Shown: positions 9,854-18,657, numbered from the stretch's first letter. The stretch: DNA of 64,000 nt from Epilithonimonas hispanica (GCF_003385395.1 NZ_QNUG01000002.1:1-64000); one strand, 5' to 3'. Translations and numbers: made by a program. Notes: generated by a model from the sequence alone, not told the origin.

Positions 9854-12430
9854 TTATGGATTTGAATCATTACAAGTTTGTTTAGTATAACAGTTCCAAG
9901 ATGTCCCGTCATAAATCTTAAGACAATTGACAGTTGTGTCATACACCATCATTCCTGTTACTCCAATAATAGAGGTCAATGCAGAAGTTGGAACTCTGTT
10001 GATAACGAAACCTTTTGTTTTCGCATCTAACACTGTATATGCTCCGTTCACTCTAACTGGCCATTCACCAGTATTACTTCCCGCTCTAGCAAGAGCAGTA
10101 ATACCGTGATTAGTAGGCAATGTTGTTCCTGTAGTAGTAGCAGGTCGGAAACAACGATCACAATCTGGATCTCTTACAAGACTATCTTGAGAACTTCCAA
10201 AATTTTGACCAATATCAGCCGTTCCATCTGTATTATCAGAAATACCTGCTAAGTTGGATGGGTTTGTAGTTGTATTCAAGTTACTTCCTGCAACATTCAC
10301 CAATTGAGGAACTCCGTTAGCCCCCGTAGATGTACTAATGATTTGAGCCGGAGTACCCGTTGTTGTGCCATTATAAGTCACTTTAATTTGACCACGGTAA
10401 GGATAATTCGCATCTGTTGTAGGTAGAGATAATGAATGGATGTGAGTTCTTCTCACAAATTCTGATCCCTCCAACGCATCTGCACAACCATCATTGTCTG
10501 AATCTACATCCAAATGATTAGGCGTTCCGTCATTATCTGAATCCAGTTCAAGTGGCAAATCTGAACATAAACTATTAAATCTTATTCTTTGATCATTACT
10601 AAAAGCTCCTGTAGACGCTGTATATCCAAAATAAACTTTGCTTACACCACCAAAATAACTTGTAATTGGGGTTCCTGCTGGGAATGTATATGTACCCGCA
10701 TTAATGCCATCTAAAGTGTAGGATAATGTCTTAGTAGCAAAATTCCAGTTTACAACAATATTATGATATAATCCGTCTTCAACATTGCCTAAATCTGTAG
10801 CAGTTGTCAACAAACCTGCACCACTTTGATTACTAGACACCCAAATCTGGCCATGATCATTCGCAATATCACCAACTCCAGTACCATTATTAAAGGTATC
10901 GATTTCTAATACAATACCGTTGGCAATTCCTCGCGCTCCAATACCAATACCTTGATCTCCTGTAGCGTTAACTCCTGATGGAGAATTATGAAATACAGTT
11001 GCAATACCATCTGCACCAGCTGCATCTTTTGTCCCAAAATACGCACTATAAGAAATTGTGAAACTTTTCGCAAAATCTACTTTACCATAACTCCAAGCAT
11101 TACCACCTTGACTCCCAGCATCTGGGGTTAATCTAATTTCATTCGTAGCCAATTGAGAAGCACTTCCATTAAGTTTGAATATAGTACTTACCGAAGAATT
11201 TGGGCCAAATCCGTTTTCGATACAATCTAAAATACCATCATTATCATCGTCAAGATCTAAATAATCCGGAATGGTATCTTTATCAGTATCTTTTTCTACA
11301 ACAACATTTACACTACAAGCAGTGGTGCTTCCGTTAAGGTTAACGCTTATTGTTCTTGTTCCCGAACTCCCTCCTCCATCATATACAAGAGGAACAGAAA
11401 TAGAAGTGGTTGTAGAGGTTATATTAGCAGTATATGAGCTGTTAAAATTAGCTCCTATTATATTGATAGTATATGTCCCAGGTCCATAAACATTAGTAAT
11501 TGGAATATTAAGAGATCTTACACCATTGCTTGCTACTCCCTCTACAAAAGGAATTGTAGTGGATGATTGTGATATACCGTTACAGGTTAAAGTAAAGGGA
11601 ACATAATATGGAACGCTTGCTAAGTCTAAATTGGAAAAAGAGCTAACGGTATATGTAGCAACAGTTGTTGAAACACCATCAAACATGTTAATTCTTCGAA
11701 TAACTATAGTTCCAGCTCCATTAACTGAAGTGGCAATATATACATAACCTTGTAAATATGCCATTCCCTGAATCCCCGAATCTGTAGGTAAATTTGCAAA
11801 ACTCGCACTACCTGAGATAGGAGCTGAGATTGCTTTTTCTGCAACTCCTGTAGCAATAGATATTTTAAAAAGATATCTATTTGAGCCATTATTAATAAAT
11901 GTATAAATATTATTTTGATAATCAAAGAAAGTATCCGTTCCAAACGTAGTTCCATTATTCCAGTCAGTATCTGTACTGGTAATAGGTATAGCAGTTCCGG
12001 ATGGATAAATTCGGTAAAGAGTCTTGGTACCAGATCGGAAACCATAAACATTTCCAAAATAAGGACCTGGAACGTTATTGGTTGCTATCCCTCCAATTTC
12101 TACACCAGGAATAGTAGTTCCAGATATAGCAGTTCCATTTTTATACAATGTAGAACCTGCTGCAATATTAGAATTAATGAAAACAAGTGTTGATGGATTC
12201 CCGCCAGGCTGATCATAACCAACAGCTAAGTTGCTTATATTTGAAGGTGTTCCACTTGAATTAGGTATTGTTATAGGTGTTGGCAAAGCTCCACCTGATA
12301 ATGATGTTATATCATAAACTCTACCAGTTGACACCGTTGATAAATAAAGTTTGTCAACAGCTTGAGAAAAAAGAAAGTGATTACCCAATAAAAAAGCCAC
12401 TATAATTAAAAATAGATTTAATTTTTTCAT
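9854..12430 (-). CDS. Large secreted protein with L-type lectin domain and TSP3-like calcium repeats
   Basis: The product has 858 residues with a signal peptide to about residue 23 (HFLFSQ). Residues 25-275 look like a beta-propeller-type repeat region (AVGYDQPGG, IYTFINNGSNRYLFKI, QGMAYLQGYVYIATS). Residues 380-405 and 629-655 hold Asp-rich thrombospondin-type-3 motifs (DTDKDTIPDYLDLDDDNDG; DSDNDGTPNHLDVDSDNDG), which bind calcium. Between them, residues 412-622 resemble a legume-type lectin fold (GADGIATVFHN, GIANGIVLEIDTFNNG). The C-terminal module is shared with the next gene downstream. A carbohydrate-binding surface or adhesion role is inferred from the domains. It probably shares a transcript with its neighbours on both sides. 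Confidence 0.85.
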   Translation of the reverse strand: MKKLNLFLIIVAFLLGNHFLFSQAVDKLYLSTVSTGRVYDITSLSGGALPTPITIPNSSGTPSNISNLAVGYDQPGGNPSTLVFINSNIAAGSTLYKNGTAISGTTIPGVEIGGIATNNVPGPYFGNVYGFRSGTKTLYRIYPSGTAIPITSTDTDWNNGTTFGTDTFFDYQNNIYTFINNGSNRYLFKISIATGVAEKAISAPISGSASFANLPTDSGIQGMAYLQGYVYIATSVNGAGTIVIRRINMFDGVSTTVATYTVSSFSNLDLASVPYYVPFTLTCNGISQSSTTIPFVEGVASNGVRSLNIPITNVYGPGTYTINIIGANFNSSYTANITSTTTSISVPLVYDGGGSSGTRTISVNLNGSTTACSVNVVVEKDTDKDTIPDYLDLDDDNDGILDCIENGFGPNSSVSTIFKLNGSASQLATNEIRLTPDAGSQGGNAWSYGKVDFAKSFTISYSAYFGTKDAAGADGIATVFHNSPSGVNATGDQGIGIGARGIANGIVLEIDTFNNGTGVGDIANDHGQIWVSSNQSGAGLLTTATDLGNVEDGLYHNIVVNWNFATKTLSYTLDGINAGTYTFPAGTPITSYFGGVSKVYFGYTASTGAFSNDQRIRFNSLCSDLPLELDSDNDGTPNHLDVDSDNDGCADALEGSEFVRRTHIHSLSLPTTDANYPYRGQIKVTYNGTTTGTPAQIISTSTGANGVPQLVNVAGSNLNTTTNPSNLAGISDNTDGTADIGQNFGSSQDSLVRDPDCDRCFRPATTTGTTLPTNHGITALARAGSNTGEWPVRVNGAYTVLDAKTKGFVINRVPTSALTSIIGVTGMMVYDTTVNCLKIYDGTSWNCYTKQTCNDSNP

Positions 12431-12512
12431 AAAAGATTATTATTAATAAATATATAATTCGCCTTGGAAAATTATTCCCAAAGAGAATACCTAGTAAAAA
12501 ACGTATGATCAA

Positions 12513-13163
12513 TTAAATCTGCGGCGGTGGTCTTACAGAAAAATCAGCAACTTTATTCTGTAATCTATTAATATTATGCGATAAAAGAAAATTGCTTAGA
12601 TATAAGAACTCTAGCAATGAACTACAATCATTACAGTAGTTAATTATACATTGCTTTGCATTATAATAATCATTACTGGGAGAAATGAAAGGAATATTTC
12701 CCAAAGCGTTTCCTGTAAGAAACCGAGTACCGTTAAGACCATTAGAAATTTTCAGCGCAATTTCTTTCTCGGGTAAATCCGATATTTCAATAGTCTTCTT
12801 CTTGGAAACTAGGAGCTTTTTCTCTGGCTTAGCCCTTTCAAAGTTTTGTTTTGTAGAAGACTGTACATCAGAATTTTTCGCAATAATTCTTATTTCATTA
12901 TCTTTAAATCTAATAACTTTGGAATATTGCTGTAGGTTTTTGTTATTTGATATTTGCTCATTGAACGCTTCGTCTTTTGAATAGATACAGGCATCTCCAA
13001 CGACAGCGATATTTGCTGTGGTGAGAGAGTCTACATGAATTTTCTGAGCAGAAAGTGTAAAAAGTGAAAAAAAAGTTAATAAAAAAGATAAATGCCAGCA
13101 TTTTGGTAATATAATGGCACAAAACTTTATTTTCTCAGGGAAAGGAAATAAATTTTTTTTCAC
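12513..13163 (-). CDS. Hypothetical exported protein, GTG start
   Basis: I do not recognise this 216-residue protein. The first 40 residues contain a hydrophobic stretch ending FFSLFTLSAQ, consistent with a signal peptide with a long n-region. The mature part is hydrophilic and Lys/Asn-rich, has a Cys-containing segment (QCIINYCNDCSS) and ends VRPPPQI. No ATG is available upstream of the hydrophobic stretch, and the frame starts at a GTG (13161-13163). A good -7 box (TACCTTTG) lies at 13168-13175, only four bases before it, so the mRNA would be leaderless if that promoter is real. It is followed after 82 bases by the lectin-domain gene, probably in one operon. Confidence 0.65.
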   Translation of the reverse strand: MKKNLFPFPEKIKFCAIILPKCWHLSFLLTFFSLFTLSAQKIHVDSLTTANIAVVGDACIYSKDEAFNEQISNNKNLQQYSKVIRFKDNEIRIIAKNSDVQSSTKQNFERAKPEKKLLVSKKKTIEISDLPEKEIALKISNGLNGTRFLTGNALGNIPFISPSNDYYNAKQCIINYCNDCSSLLEFLYLSNFLLSHNINRLQNKVADFSVRPPPQI

Positions 13164-13167
13164 TTTG

Positions 13168-13175
13168 CAAAGGTA
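13168..13175 (-). promoter_or_regulatory. Candidate -7 box for the secreted-protein operon
   Basis: TACCTTTG on the minus strand matches TAnnTTTG and is followed by the bases CAAAGTG, the last three being the GTG start. No clear TTG is seen at the right distance upstream. Confidence 0.35.
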
Positions 13176-13225
13176 ATAAAAATAATTACTTATTAACGAA
13201 ATATATTTAAACTTAACATAAGCAT

Positions 13226-13257
13226 AAAAAAAGCGGTAAGTCCTAGACTTACCGCTT
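13226..13257 (-). terminator. rplL operon terminator
   Basis: A 12-bp perfect stem (13231-13242 with 13246-13257, loop of 3) is followed by a T run on the minus strand, 21 bases after the rplL stop. It ends the rplKAJL transcript and thereby uncouples rplL from rpoB. Confidence 0.9.
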
Positions 13258-13278
13258 ATAATATTATTGAGTAAATGA

Positions 13279-13647
13279 TTACTTCAATTCTACTTCAGCA
13301 CCAGCTTCTTCAAGTTGCTTTTTAAGCGCTTCAGCTTCGTCTTTAGATACACCTTGCTTGATTGGAGCAGGAGCACCATCTACGATGTCTTTAGCTTCTT
13401 TAAGACCAGCACCAGTTAAATCTTTTACCAATTTAACAACAGCTAATTTAGAAGCACCAGCTGATTTAAGAATTACGTCGAATTCTGTTTTTTCTTCAGC
13501 AGCTTCACCTGCACCACCTGCAGCAACTACTACTGCAGCAGCAGCTGGCTCAATTCCGTACTCATCCTTAAGGATAGCAGCTAATTCGTTTACGTCTTTT
13601 ACTGTTAAGTTTACTAGCGTTTCAGCTAAATTTTTTAAATCTGACAT
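13279..13647 (-). CDS. rplL: 50S ribosomal protein L7/L12
   Basis: This is the acidic stalk protein that recruits translation GTPases. It has 122 residues: an N-terminal dimerisation helix pair ([20 protein letters not shown]), an Ala/Val/Gly-rich hinge (residues 33-50), and the conserved C-terminal domain ([20 protein letters not shown], then [19 protein letters not shown]). It is the last gene of rplK-rplA-rplJ-rplL, 47 bases after rplJ, and is closed by a strong terminator. Confidence 0.99.
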   Translation of the reverse strand: MSDLKNLAETLVNLTVKDVNELAAILKDEYGIEPAAAAVVVAAGGAGEAAEEKTEFDVILKSAGASKLAVVKLVKDLTGAGLKEAKDIVDGAPAPIKQGVSKDEAEALKKQLEEAGAEVELK

Positions 13648-13694
13648 TGTTGTAATGTTTTTTGTTGATTATTTATCTATTTTTTTGAGTGTAA

Positions 13695-14291
13695 TTATTC
13701 AGCAGCTGGCGTTTCGTCAGTGCTTTCTGCAGCTGGAGCTTCTGGAGCAGCCTCCGCAGGAGTTTCTTCTACTGCAGGAGCAGCAACTTCTTCAGTTGTA
13801 GCTTCTCCAGCTTCAGATTTGTTTTGAAGAGCAGAAACAACTCTTTGGATTGGAGATTGAAGTAATCCGATGATTTCACCGATCATTTCTTCTCTAGACT
13901 TGATGCTTACTAATGCGTCAAGGTTCTCATCACCAACATAGAAAGTTTCTTGAACGAAAGCTGATTTAAGAGCTGGTTTCTCTTCTTTCTTTCTGAAATC
14001 TTTGATCAATTTTGCTGGCGCGTTAGCCGTTTCAGCAATCATCAATGCAGAGTTTCCTTTGAAAGTTTCGAACATCTCAGCGTAATCTACACCTTCGATC
14101 TGTTCCATTGCTTTTTGAAGCAATGTATTCTTCACTACTTTTACTTTGATATTTTGTTTGAAAGCTTGTCTTCTGAAGTCAGAAGATCTAGCAGCGTTCA
14201 AACCTTGTAGATCTGCTACATAAACTACTTTTGCATCCTGAAGCAAGTCTTTGATCTCTTGTATCGCTACAACTTTTTGGTCTTTTGTCAT
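13695..14291 (-). CDS. rplJ: 50S ribosomal protein L10 with an acidic tail
   Basis: L10 anchors the L7/L12 dimers to the ribosome. Residues 1-130 form the canonical rRNA-binding domain (VYVADLQGLNAARSSDFRRQ; VKVVKNTLLQKAM; FKGNSALMIAE). The helix that binds L7/L12 is at about 130-158. Residues 160-198 form an extra low-complexity tail rich in Ala, Glu, Pro and Thr, which makes the protein about 25-30 residues longer than a typical L10. In many bacteria L10 represses its own operon. Here the gap to rplA is only 17 bases, so any leader target must lie elsewhere. Confidence 0.98.
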   Translation of the reverse strand: MTKDQKVVAIQEIKDLLQDAKVVYVADLQGLNAARSSDFRRQAFKQNIKVKVVKNTLLQKAMEQIEGVDYAEMFETFKGNSALMIAETANAPAKLIKDFRKKEEKPALKSAFVQETFYVGDENLDALVSIKSREEMIGEIIGLLQSPIQRVVSALQNKSEAGEATTEEVAAPAVEETPAEAAPEAPAAESTDETPAAE

Positions 14292-14308
14292 TGTCTTAAG
14301 GATTATAA

Positions 14309-15001
14309 TTAGTTAACAGATTTAGTATCAATTGCAATTCCAGGACTCATTGTAGAAGAGATGAAAATACTCTTTACATAAGTACCTTTAGCAGCAGTTG
14401 GCTTCAACTTAATCAAAGTAGAGATCAATTCTTGAGCATTTTCTTTGATTTTAGCAGCATCGAAAGATACTTTACCAATACCTGCGTGGATAATACCGTA
14501 TTTATCTACTTTGAAATCGATTTTACCAGCTTTTACTTCAGCTACAGCTTTACCAATTTCCATCGTTACAGTACCAGATTTAGGGTTTGGCATAAGACCT
14601 CTTGGTCCTAAAACTCTACCTAATGGTCCTAATTTACCCATTACAGCTGGCATAGTAACGATAACGTCAACATCTGTCCAACCTTCTTTGATTTTTTGCA
14701 AATACTCATCAAGACCTACATAGTCAGCACCTGCTTCTTTAGCTTCAGCTTCTTTATCTGGAGTTACCAAAGCCAAAACTTTGATATCTTTACCAGTACC
14801 GTGAGGAAGAGATACAACACCTCTTACCATTTGGTTAGCTTTTCTTGGATCTACACCTAATCTAACAGCGATATCTACAGACGCGTCAAATTTTGCGAAA
14901 TTTACTTCTTTTACCAAAGCAGATGCTTCGTCAAGATTGTAAATTTTGTTTTTTTCTACTTTACTTAAAGCTTCTTTTTGCTTTTTTGTCAATTTTGCCA
15001 T
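14309..15001 (-). CDS. rplA: 50S ribosomal protein L1
   Basis: L1 forms the mobile stalk near the ribosomal E site and often autoregulates its operon. The 230-residue length is normal. Diagnostic segments include [35 protein letters not shown], the highly conserved [16 protein letters not shown], and the C-terminal domain ([20 protein letters not shown]). It starts 11 bases after the rplK stop and is co-transcribed with rplK, rplJ and rplL. Confidence 0.99.
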   Translation of the reverse strand: MAKLTKKQKEALSKVEKNKIYNLDEASALVKEVNFAKFDASVDIAVRLGVDPRKANQMVRGVVSLPHGTGKDIKVLALVTPDKEAEAKEAGADYVGLDEYLQKIKEGWTDVDVIVTMPAVMGKLGPLGRVLGPRGLMPNPKSGTVTMEIGKAVAEVKAGKIDFKVDKYGIIHAGIGKVSFDAAKIKENAQELISTLIKLKPTAAKGTYVKSIFISSTMSPGIAIDTKSVN

Positions 15002-15012
15002 TTCTTTAAGTT

Positions 15013-15456
15013 TTAAGCGTTAGTTGGTTTAGCTCCTGTTACTCTCAATCCCATAGATCTAGCAGTACCAGCTACCATAGAAATTGCAGGTTCAACAGAG
15101 AAACAGTTAAGATCACCCATTTTGTCTTCAGCAATTTTCTGAACTTGAGCCCAAGATACAGCACCTACTTTGTTTCTATTAGGTTCTCCAGATCCACTCT
15201 TCAGTTTTGCAGCTTCCAATAATTGGATTGCAACTGGAGGTGTTTTGATGATGAATTCAAAAGATTTGTCTTCATACACCGTGATAACAACTGGCAAAAC
15301 TTGACCAGGCTTATCCTGCGTTCTACCGTTGAATTGTTTACAAAACTCCATGATGTTCACACCCGCAGAACCCAAAGCTGGACCTACTGGTGGAGAAGGG
15401 TTAGCAGCGCCACCTTTCACCTGAAGTTTTACCATTTTAAAGACTTTTTTAGCCAT
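15013..15456 (-). CDS. rplK: 50S ribosomal protein L11
   Basis: L11 binds the GTPase-associated centre of 23S rRNA. The 147-residue sequence has the proline-rich N-terminal motif [20 protein letters not shown] and the C-terminal rRNA-binding domain ending in [12 protein letters not shown]. It is the first gene of rplK-rplA-rplJ-rplL. A promoter of Bacteroidota type lies about 97 bases upstream, and a terminator after nusG separates it from secE-nusG. Confidence 0.99.
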   Translation of the reverse strand: MAKKVFKMVKLQVKGGAANPSPPVGPALGSAGVNIMEFCKQFNGRTQDKPGQVLPVVITVYEDKSFEFIIKTPPVAIQLLEAAKLKSGSGEPNRNKVGAVSWAQVQKIAEDKMGDLNCFSVEPAISMVAGTARSMGLRVTGAKPTNA

Positions 15457-15552
15457 TTTAATGTTTGATTAAATTAATAAATAATGAATGTGGAAGCATT
15501 TATTATTCAACATAAGTTACTTCGCATAAAAGTGAACTTATATTTCGGTTTG

Positions 15553-15582
15553 CAAAATTATAAAATATTTTTGAAATAGCAA
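15553..15582 (-). promoter_or_regulatory. Candidate promoter of the rplKAJL operon
   Basis: On the minus strand TTG (15580-15582), a 19-base spacer and TAATTTTG (15553-15560) match the Bacteroidota consensus. The expected start gives a leader of about 90 nt for rplK. Confidence 0.65.
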
Positions 15583-15663
15583 TACCTAACTTACTAAATT
15601 TCAGAAATTAAATAATGAAAATTAAATATTATCATTAATGAAGTAATAACTGATTACTTTTAA

Positions 15664-15694
15664 AATAAAAATACCGCTCATTTCTGAACGGTAT
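15664..15694 (-). terminator. secE-nusG terminator
   Basis: A 10-bp stem with one G-U pair (15671-15680 with 15685-15694, loop of 4) is followed by a T-rich run on the minus strand, 20 bases after the nusG stop. Confidence 0.8.
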
Positions 15695-15714
15695 TTTATA
15701 ATATTATAAAAGTA

Positions 15715-16257
15715 TTAAACTTTTTCTACTTGCATAAAGCTCAATTCCATTGGTGTTTTTCTTCCGAAGATAAGAACAGAAACTTCGATTTTCTTTTTGT
15801 CTTCAAGAATCTTTTCAATAGTTCCATTGAAACCGTTGAAAGGACCATCGATTACCTTTACATTTTCTCCAACAACGAAAGGAATCTCAACATCTGTAGC
15901 AAATTCTGAAAGCTCATCCATTCTTCCAAGCATTCTGTTAACTTCAGATTTCCTCATCGGAACAGGCTCACCTCCTTTTGTAAGACTTAAAAAAGAAATA
16001 ACTCCTGGAATGTTTTTAATTACGTGAGGAACCTCCCCTACTAAATCAGCTTCTACCATAAGGTATCCAGGATAATAAGGCTTTTCTTTTGGAACTTTTT
16101 TCCCATTTCTAATCTGGATAACTTTTTCCATAGGAATTACAACTTGAGTAACATAAGCATCCATTCCAAGACGTTGGATTTCGTTCTCAATATAATTCTT
16201 AACTTTATTTTCCTGTCCGCTAATAGCTTTCAGCACATACCATTTCGATTCGCTCAT
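15715..16257 (-). CDS. nusG: Transcription termination/antitermination factor NusG
   Basis: NusG binds the beta' clamp helices and links RNA polymerase to Rho or the ribosome. The 180-residue product has the NGN domain at the N-terminus (KWYVLKAISGQENKVKNYIE; PYYPGYLMVEADL) and a C-terminal KOW domain (VGENVKVIDGPFNGFNGTIE). It follows secE by 18 bases, the usual bacterial arrangement, and is closed by its own terminator. Confidence 0.98.
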   Translation of the reverse strand: MSESKWYVLKAISGQENKVKNYIENEIQRLGMDAYVTQVVIPMEKVIQIRNGKKVPKEKPYYPGYLMVEADLVGEVPHVIKNIPGVISFLSLTKGGEPVPMRKSEVNRMLGRMDELSEFATDVEIPFVVGENVKVIDGPFNGFNGTIEKILEDKKKIEVSVLIFGRKTPMELSFMQVEKV

Positions 16258-16275
16258 AAGGAAAGTAATTTTAAA

Positions 16276-16482
16276 TTAGTTAAATAGATTAATAAACGTC
16301 GCAATAAAATTCTTGATAGTTACACTAAACAAAGAATCTACTCCAAATGTAAATAAAGCAAGGATTACAGTAGTCACTGCTACAACAATCGTAGAAGACT
16401 GCAAGTCTGGCCATTTTGGCCACTCCACTTTATCTTTAAATTCTGTATAAGAACCTTTTAAAAAATTAACTAATGAGCTCAT
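16276..16482 (-). CDS. secE: Preprotein translocase subunit SecE
   Basis: SecE is the essential clamp of the SecYEG channel. The 68-residue protein has the amphipathic helix with the conserved EFKDKVEWPKWPDLQSST segment and one membrane-spanning helix (about residues 31-58). I place the start at the ATG 16480-16482 (MSSLVNFLKG). A longer frame would begin inside the tRNA-Trp gene and add eight residues unlike SecE. It lies between tRNA-Trp and nusG, the classical order. Confidence 0.95.
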   Translation of the reverse strand: MSSLVNFLKGSYTEFKDKVEWPKWPDLQSSTIVVAVTTVILALFTFGVDSLFSVTIKNFIATFINLFN

Positions 16483-16495
16483 TATTTTATTTTTG

Positions 16496-16566
16496 CACGG
16501 GCACAAGGATTCGAACCCTGATCAACGGTGTTGGAGACCGGTATCCTACCATTGGACGATGCCCGT
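16496..16566 (-). tRNA. tRNA-Trp (CCA)
   Basis: A cloverleaf on the minus strand has a 7-bp acceptor stem (16560-16566 with 16497-16503), a TTCGAAT T-loop and the anticodon loop CTCCAAC with anticodon CCA. The CCA 3' end is not encoded. It sits between tuf and secE. Confidence 0.95.
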
Positions 16567-16570
16567 AGAT

Positions 16571-16605
16571 TAAAAAGCTCCGCAAGAGTTCCTTGCGGAA
16601 GCTTT
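16571..16605 (-). terminator. Hairpin after tuf
   Basis: A 13-bp stem with one bulged base (16574-16586 with 16592-16605) is followed by a short T run on the minus strand, 17 bases after the tuf stop and just upstream of tRNA-Trp. The T run is short, so partial read-through into tRNA-Trp, secE and nusG is likely, since no separate promoter for these is evident. Confidence 0.6.
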
Positions 16606-16621
16606 ATTTATTGTAAGACGA

Positions 16622-17833
16622 TTAGTCTAAGATTTCAGTTACCTGACCAGAACCTACTGTTCTACCTCCTTCTCTGATCGCAAATCTAAGACCTACGTTA
16701 AGAGCGATTGGTTGTAGCAATTCTACAGTAATCTCCAAGTTATCACCCGGCATTACCATTTCTACACCTTCTGGCAAGAAGATCTCACCGGTAACGTCTG
16801 TAGTTCTTACGTAGAATTGAGGACGGTATTTGTTGTGGAATGGAGTGTGACGTCCACCTTCTTCTTTAGAAAGGATATAAACAGAAGCTTTGAATTTTTT
16901 GTGTGGCTTAACTGAATCTTTCTTAGCGATAACCATACCTCTCTTGATGTCAGTTTTTTCAATACCTCTCAACAATAGACCTACGTTATCTCCAGCTTCA
17001 CCTCTATCAAGGATTTTTCTGAACATCTCAACTCCTGTAATAGTAGAAGTCAATTTTTCATCACCCATACCAACGATATCAACTGGATCTCCAGTGTTGA
17101 TAACACCAGCCTCGATTCTACCAGTTGCAACAGTACCTCTACCTGTAATAGAGAATACGTCTTCGATTGGCATCAAGAAAGGCTTATCTGTATCTCTTGG
17201 TGGTTGCTCGATCCACTCATCAACAGCATTCATTAATTCTTCAACAGACTTGAACCATTTATCGTTAGTATCAACAGTAGCAGCAGTAGCAGCAGTAAGA
17301 GCTCCTAATGCAGAACCTTGAATTACTGGAGAGTTATCACCGTCGAAATCATAAGTAGACAACAAGTCTCTCAATTCCATTTCAACAAGTTCTAACAATT
17401 CTGGATCGTCTACCATGTCAACTTTGTTCATGAAAACAACGATTCTAGGTACGTTTACCTGACGGCAAAGTAGGATATGCTCTCTAGTTTGAGGCATTGG
17501 TCCGTCTGTAGCAGCACATACAACAATAGCACCGTCCATCTGAGCAGCACCCGTTACCATGTTCTTTACATAATCCGCGTGACCTGGGCAATCAACGTGA
17601 GCGTAGTGTCTTTTTTCAGTTTCGTACTCGATGTGAGCAGTATTGATAGTAATACCTCTTTCTTTTTCTTCTGGAGCAGAGTCAATTGCAGAGAAGTCTT
17701 TTTTCTCAGCAAGACCTTTGCTAGCTAATACAGCAGAAATAGCAGCTGTAAGAGTAGTTTTACCATGGTCAACGTGACCAATAGTACCAATGTTCAAGTG
17801 TGGTTTTGAACGATTAAACGTTTCCTTTGCCAT
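16622..17833 (-). CDS. tuf: Elongation factor Tu
   Basis: EF-Tu delivers aminoacyl-tRNA to the ribosome. The 403-residue product has the G1 motif [12 protein letters not shown]3 DCPGH, G4 NKVD and G5 GSAL. There is a small insertion of about 10 residues after GSAL ([17 protein letters not shown]), which accounts for the length above 394. Domains 2 and 3 are complete and end [14 protein letters not shown]. It lies downstream of four tRNA genes, an arrangement like the E. coli thrU-tyrU-glyT-thrT-tufB operon, and has its own -7 box upstream. Confidence 0.99.
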   Translation of the reverse strand: MAKETFNRSKPHLNIGTIGHVDHGKTTLTAAISAVLASKGLAEKKDFSAIDSAPEEKERGITINTAHIEYETEKRHYAHVDCPGHADYVKNMVTGAAQMDGAIVVCAATDGPMPQTREHILLCRQVNVPRIVVFMNKVDMVDDPELLELVEMELRDLLSTYDFDGDNSPVIQGSALGALTAATAATVDTNDKWFKSVEELMNAVDEWIEQPPRDTDKPFLMPIEDVFSITGRGTVATGRIEAGVINTGDPVDIVGMGDEKLTSTITGVEMFRKILDRGEAGDNVGLLLRGIEKTDIKRGMVIAKKDSVKPHKKFKASVYILSKEEGGRHTPFHNKYRPQFYVRTTDVTGEIFLPEGVEMVMPGDNLEITVELLQPIALNVGLRFAIREGGRTVGSGQVTEILD

Positions 17834-17877
17834 GATTTTAATATTTAATTTATTTAATATTGTTTTTTTTCGGTCTG

Positions 17878-17904
17878 CAAATATAATGAATTTTTGAATA
17901 TCAA
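17878..17904 (-). promoter_or_regulatory. Candidate tuf promoter
   Basis: TATATTTG (17878-17885) on the minus strand is preceded after 16 bases by TTG (17902-17904). The -7 box is a perfect TAnnTTTG. The spacer is slightly shorter than the 19-20 bases seen at other promoters in this window. Confidence 0.55.
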
Positions 17905-18051
17905 AAATTATTTTGAATAAAAAATAATAATATGAATTTCAATTTAAAATAACTTAAAACAATCCATCAAGTACACTCCTCAATCGGAATACAAATTTAC
18001 ATTGAAAAAACATAAAACCTATTCCAAAAAAACTCTAAAAAGAATCTTCTG

Positions 18052-18123
18052 AGCCAACTACGGGATTTGAACCCGTGACCTCTTCCTTACCAAGGAAGCA
18101 CTCTACCCCTGAGCTAAGTCGGC
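18052..18123 (-). tRNA. tRNA-Thr (GGT)
   Basis: A cloverleaf on the minus strand has acceptor pairs 18117-18123 with 18053-18059, anticodon stem CTTCC/GGAAG and loop TTGGTAA, giving anticodon GGT. The T-loop is TTCAAAT. Confidence 0.95.
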
Positions 18124-18163
18124 GTAAAAAAAAATCACATCCCGTAAGGTTTGTGATTTCTTG

Positions 18164-18236
18164 AGCGAAAGACGGGGGTCGAACCCGCGACATTCAGCTT
18201 GGAAGGCTGACGCTCTACCAACTGAGCTACTTTCGC
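18164..18236 (-). tRNA. tRNA-Gly (TCC)
   Basis: The acceptor stem GCGAAAG pairs 18230-18236 with 18165-18171. The anticodon loop CTTCCAA gives anticodon TCC. The T-loop is TTCGACC. Confidence 0.95.
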
Positions 18237-18272
18237 ATTTTTGTTACCAAAAAAGGTTGGTTTTTATGGGTG

Positions 18273-18303
18273 CAAATATAAAACATTATTTTGATATTTG
18301 CAA
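18273..18303 (-). promoter_or_regulatory. Internal promoter before tRNA-Gly
   Basis: On the minus strand TTG (18301-18303), a 20-base spacer and TATATTTG (18273-18280) match the consensus. It lies between tRNA-Tyr and tRNA-Gly and could drive tRNA-Gly, tRNA-Thr and tuf. Confidence 0.6.
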
Positions 18304-18314
18304 ATAAAAAAATG

Positions 18315-18395
18315 TGGGGAGAGCAGGATTCGAACCTACGTAGCCGAAGCAGCTGAGTTACAGTCAGCCCCATTTGACCGCTCTGGTATCTCCCC
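18315..18395 (-). tRNA. tRNA-Tyr (GTA)
   Basis: A class II cloverleaf on the minus strand has acceptor GGGGAGA (18389-18395 with 18316-18322), anticodon stem GCTGA/TCAGC with loop CTGTAAC (anticodon GTA) and a long variable arm. Confidence 0.95.
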
Positions 18396-18409
18396 AGTAT
18401 TTTTTTTTG

Positions 18410-18483
18410 AGCCTCCAGAGGGATTCGAACCCACGACCCCGAGATTACAAATCACGTGCTCTGGCCAACTGAGCTATGGAGGC
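18410..18483 (-). tRNA. tRNA-Thr (TGT)
   Basis: The acceptor stem GCCTCCA pairs 18477-18483 with 18411-18417. The anticodon loop TTTGTAA gives TGT. The anticodon stem CGTGA/TCTCG has one T-T mismatch. It is the first tRNA of the cluster in the direction of transcription. Confidence 0.93.
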
Positions 18484-18518
18484 ATTTAGATTTAAAAAGA
18501 ACTTCTTTATTTCCGCTT

Positions 18519-18573
18519 GCGGTTGTTTCCGTTTTGCGAGTGCAAATATGAAACTTTTTTTTCGAACCTGCAA
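18519..18573 (-). promoter_or_regulatory. Promoter P1 of the tRNA-tuf operon, inside a 32-bp repeat
   Basis: On the minus strand TTG (18571-18573), a 20-base spacer and CATATTTG (18543-18550) are followed by the repeat running to 18519. The -7 box has one mismatch to TAnnTTTG. The identical 32 bases occur again at 18658-18689 with the same promoter geometry. Confidence 0.6.
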
Positions 18574-18657
18574 ATATTTTTTAAAATATTTTTTTGTTTA
18601 ATCTAAATGATTCGCTTAAACAAAAAGGTTTCAAAACAAAGATCATATTTCTGCATC

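Noticed and set aside
16483-16506. Eight-residue N-terminal extension of SecE
   Set aside because: Those codons lie over the 3' end of tRNA-Trp. The ATG at 16480-16482 gives a normal SecE.
18298-18489. Open frame of 63 codons across tRNA-Tyr and tRNA-Thr
   Set aside because: It is the plus-strand shadow of two well-folded tRNA genes on the minus strand, with no upstream promoter or ribosome-binding context.
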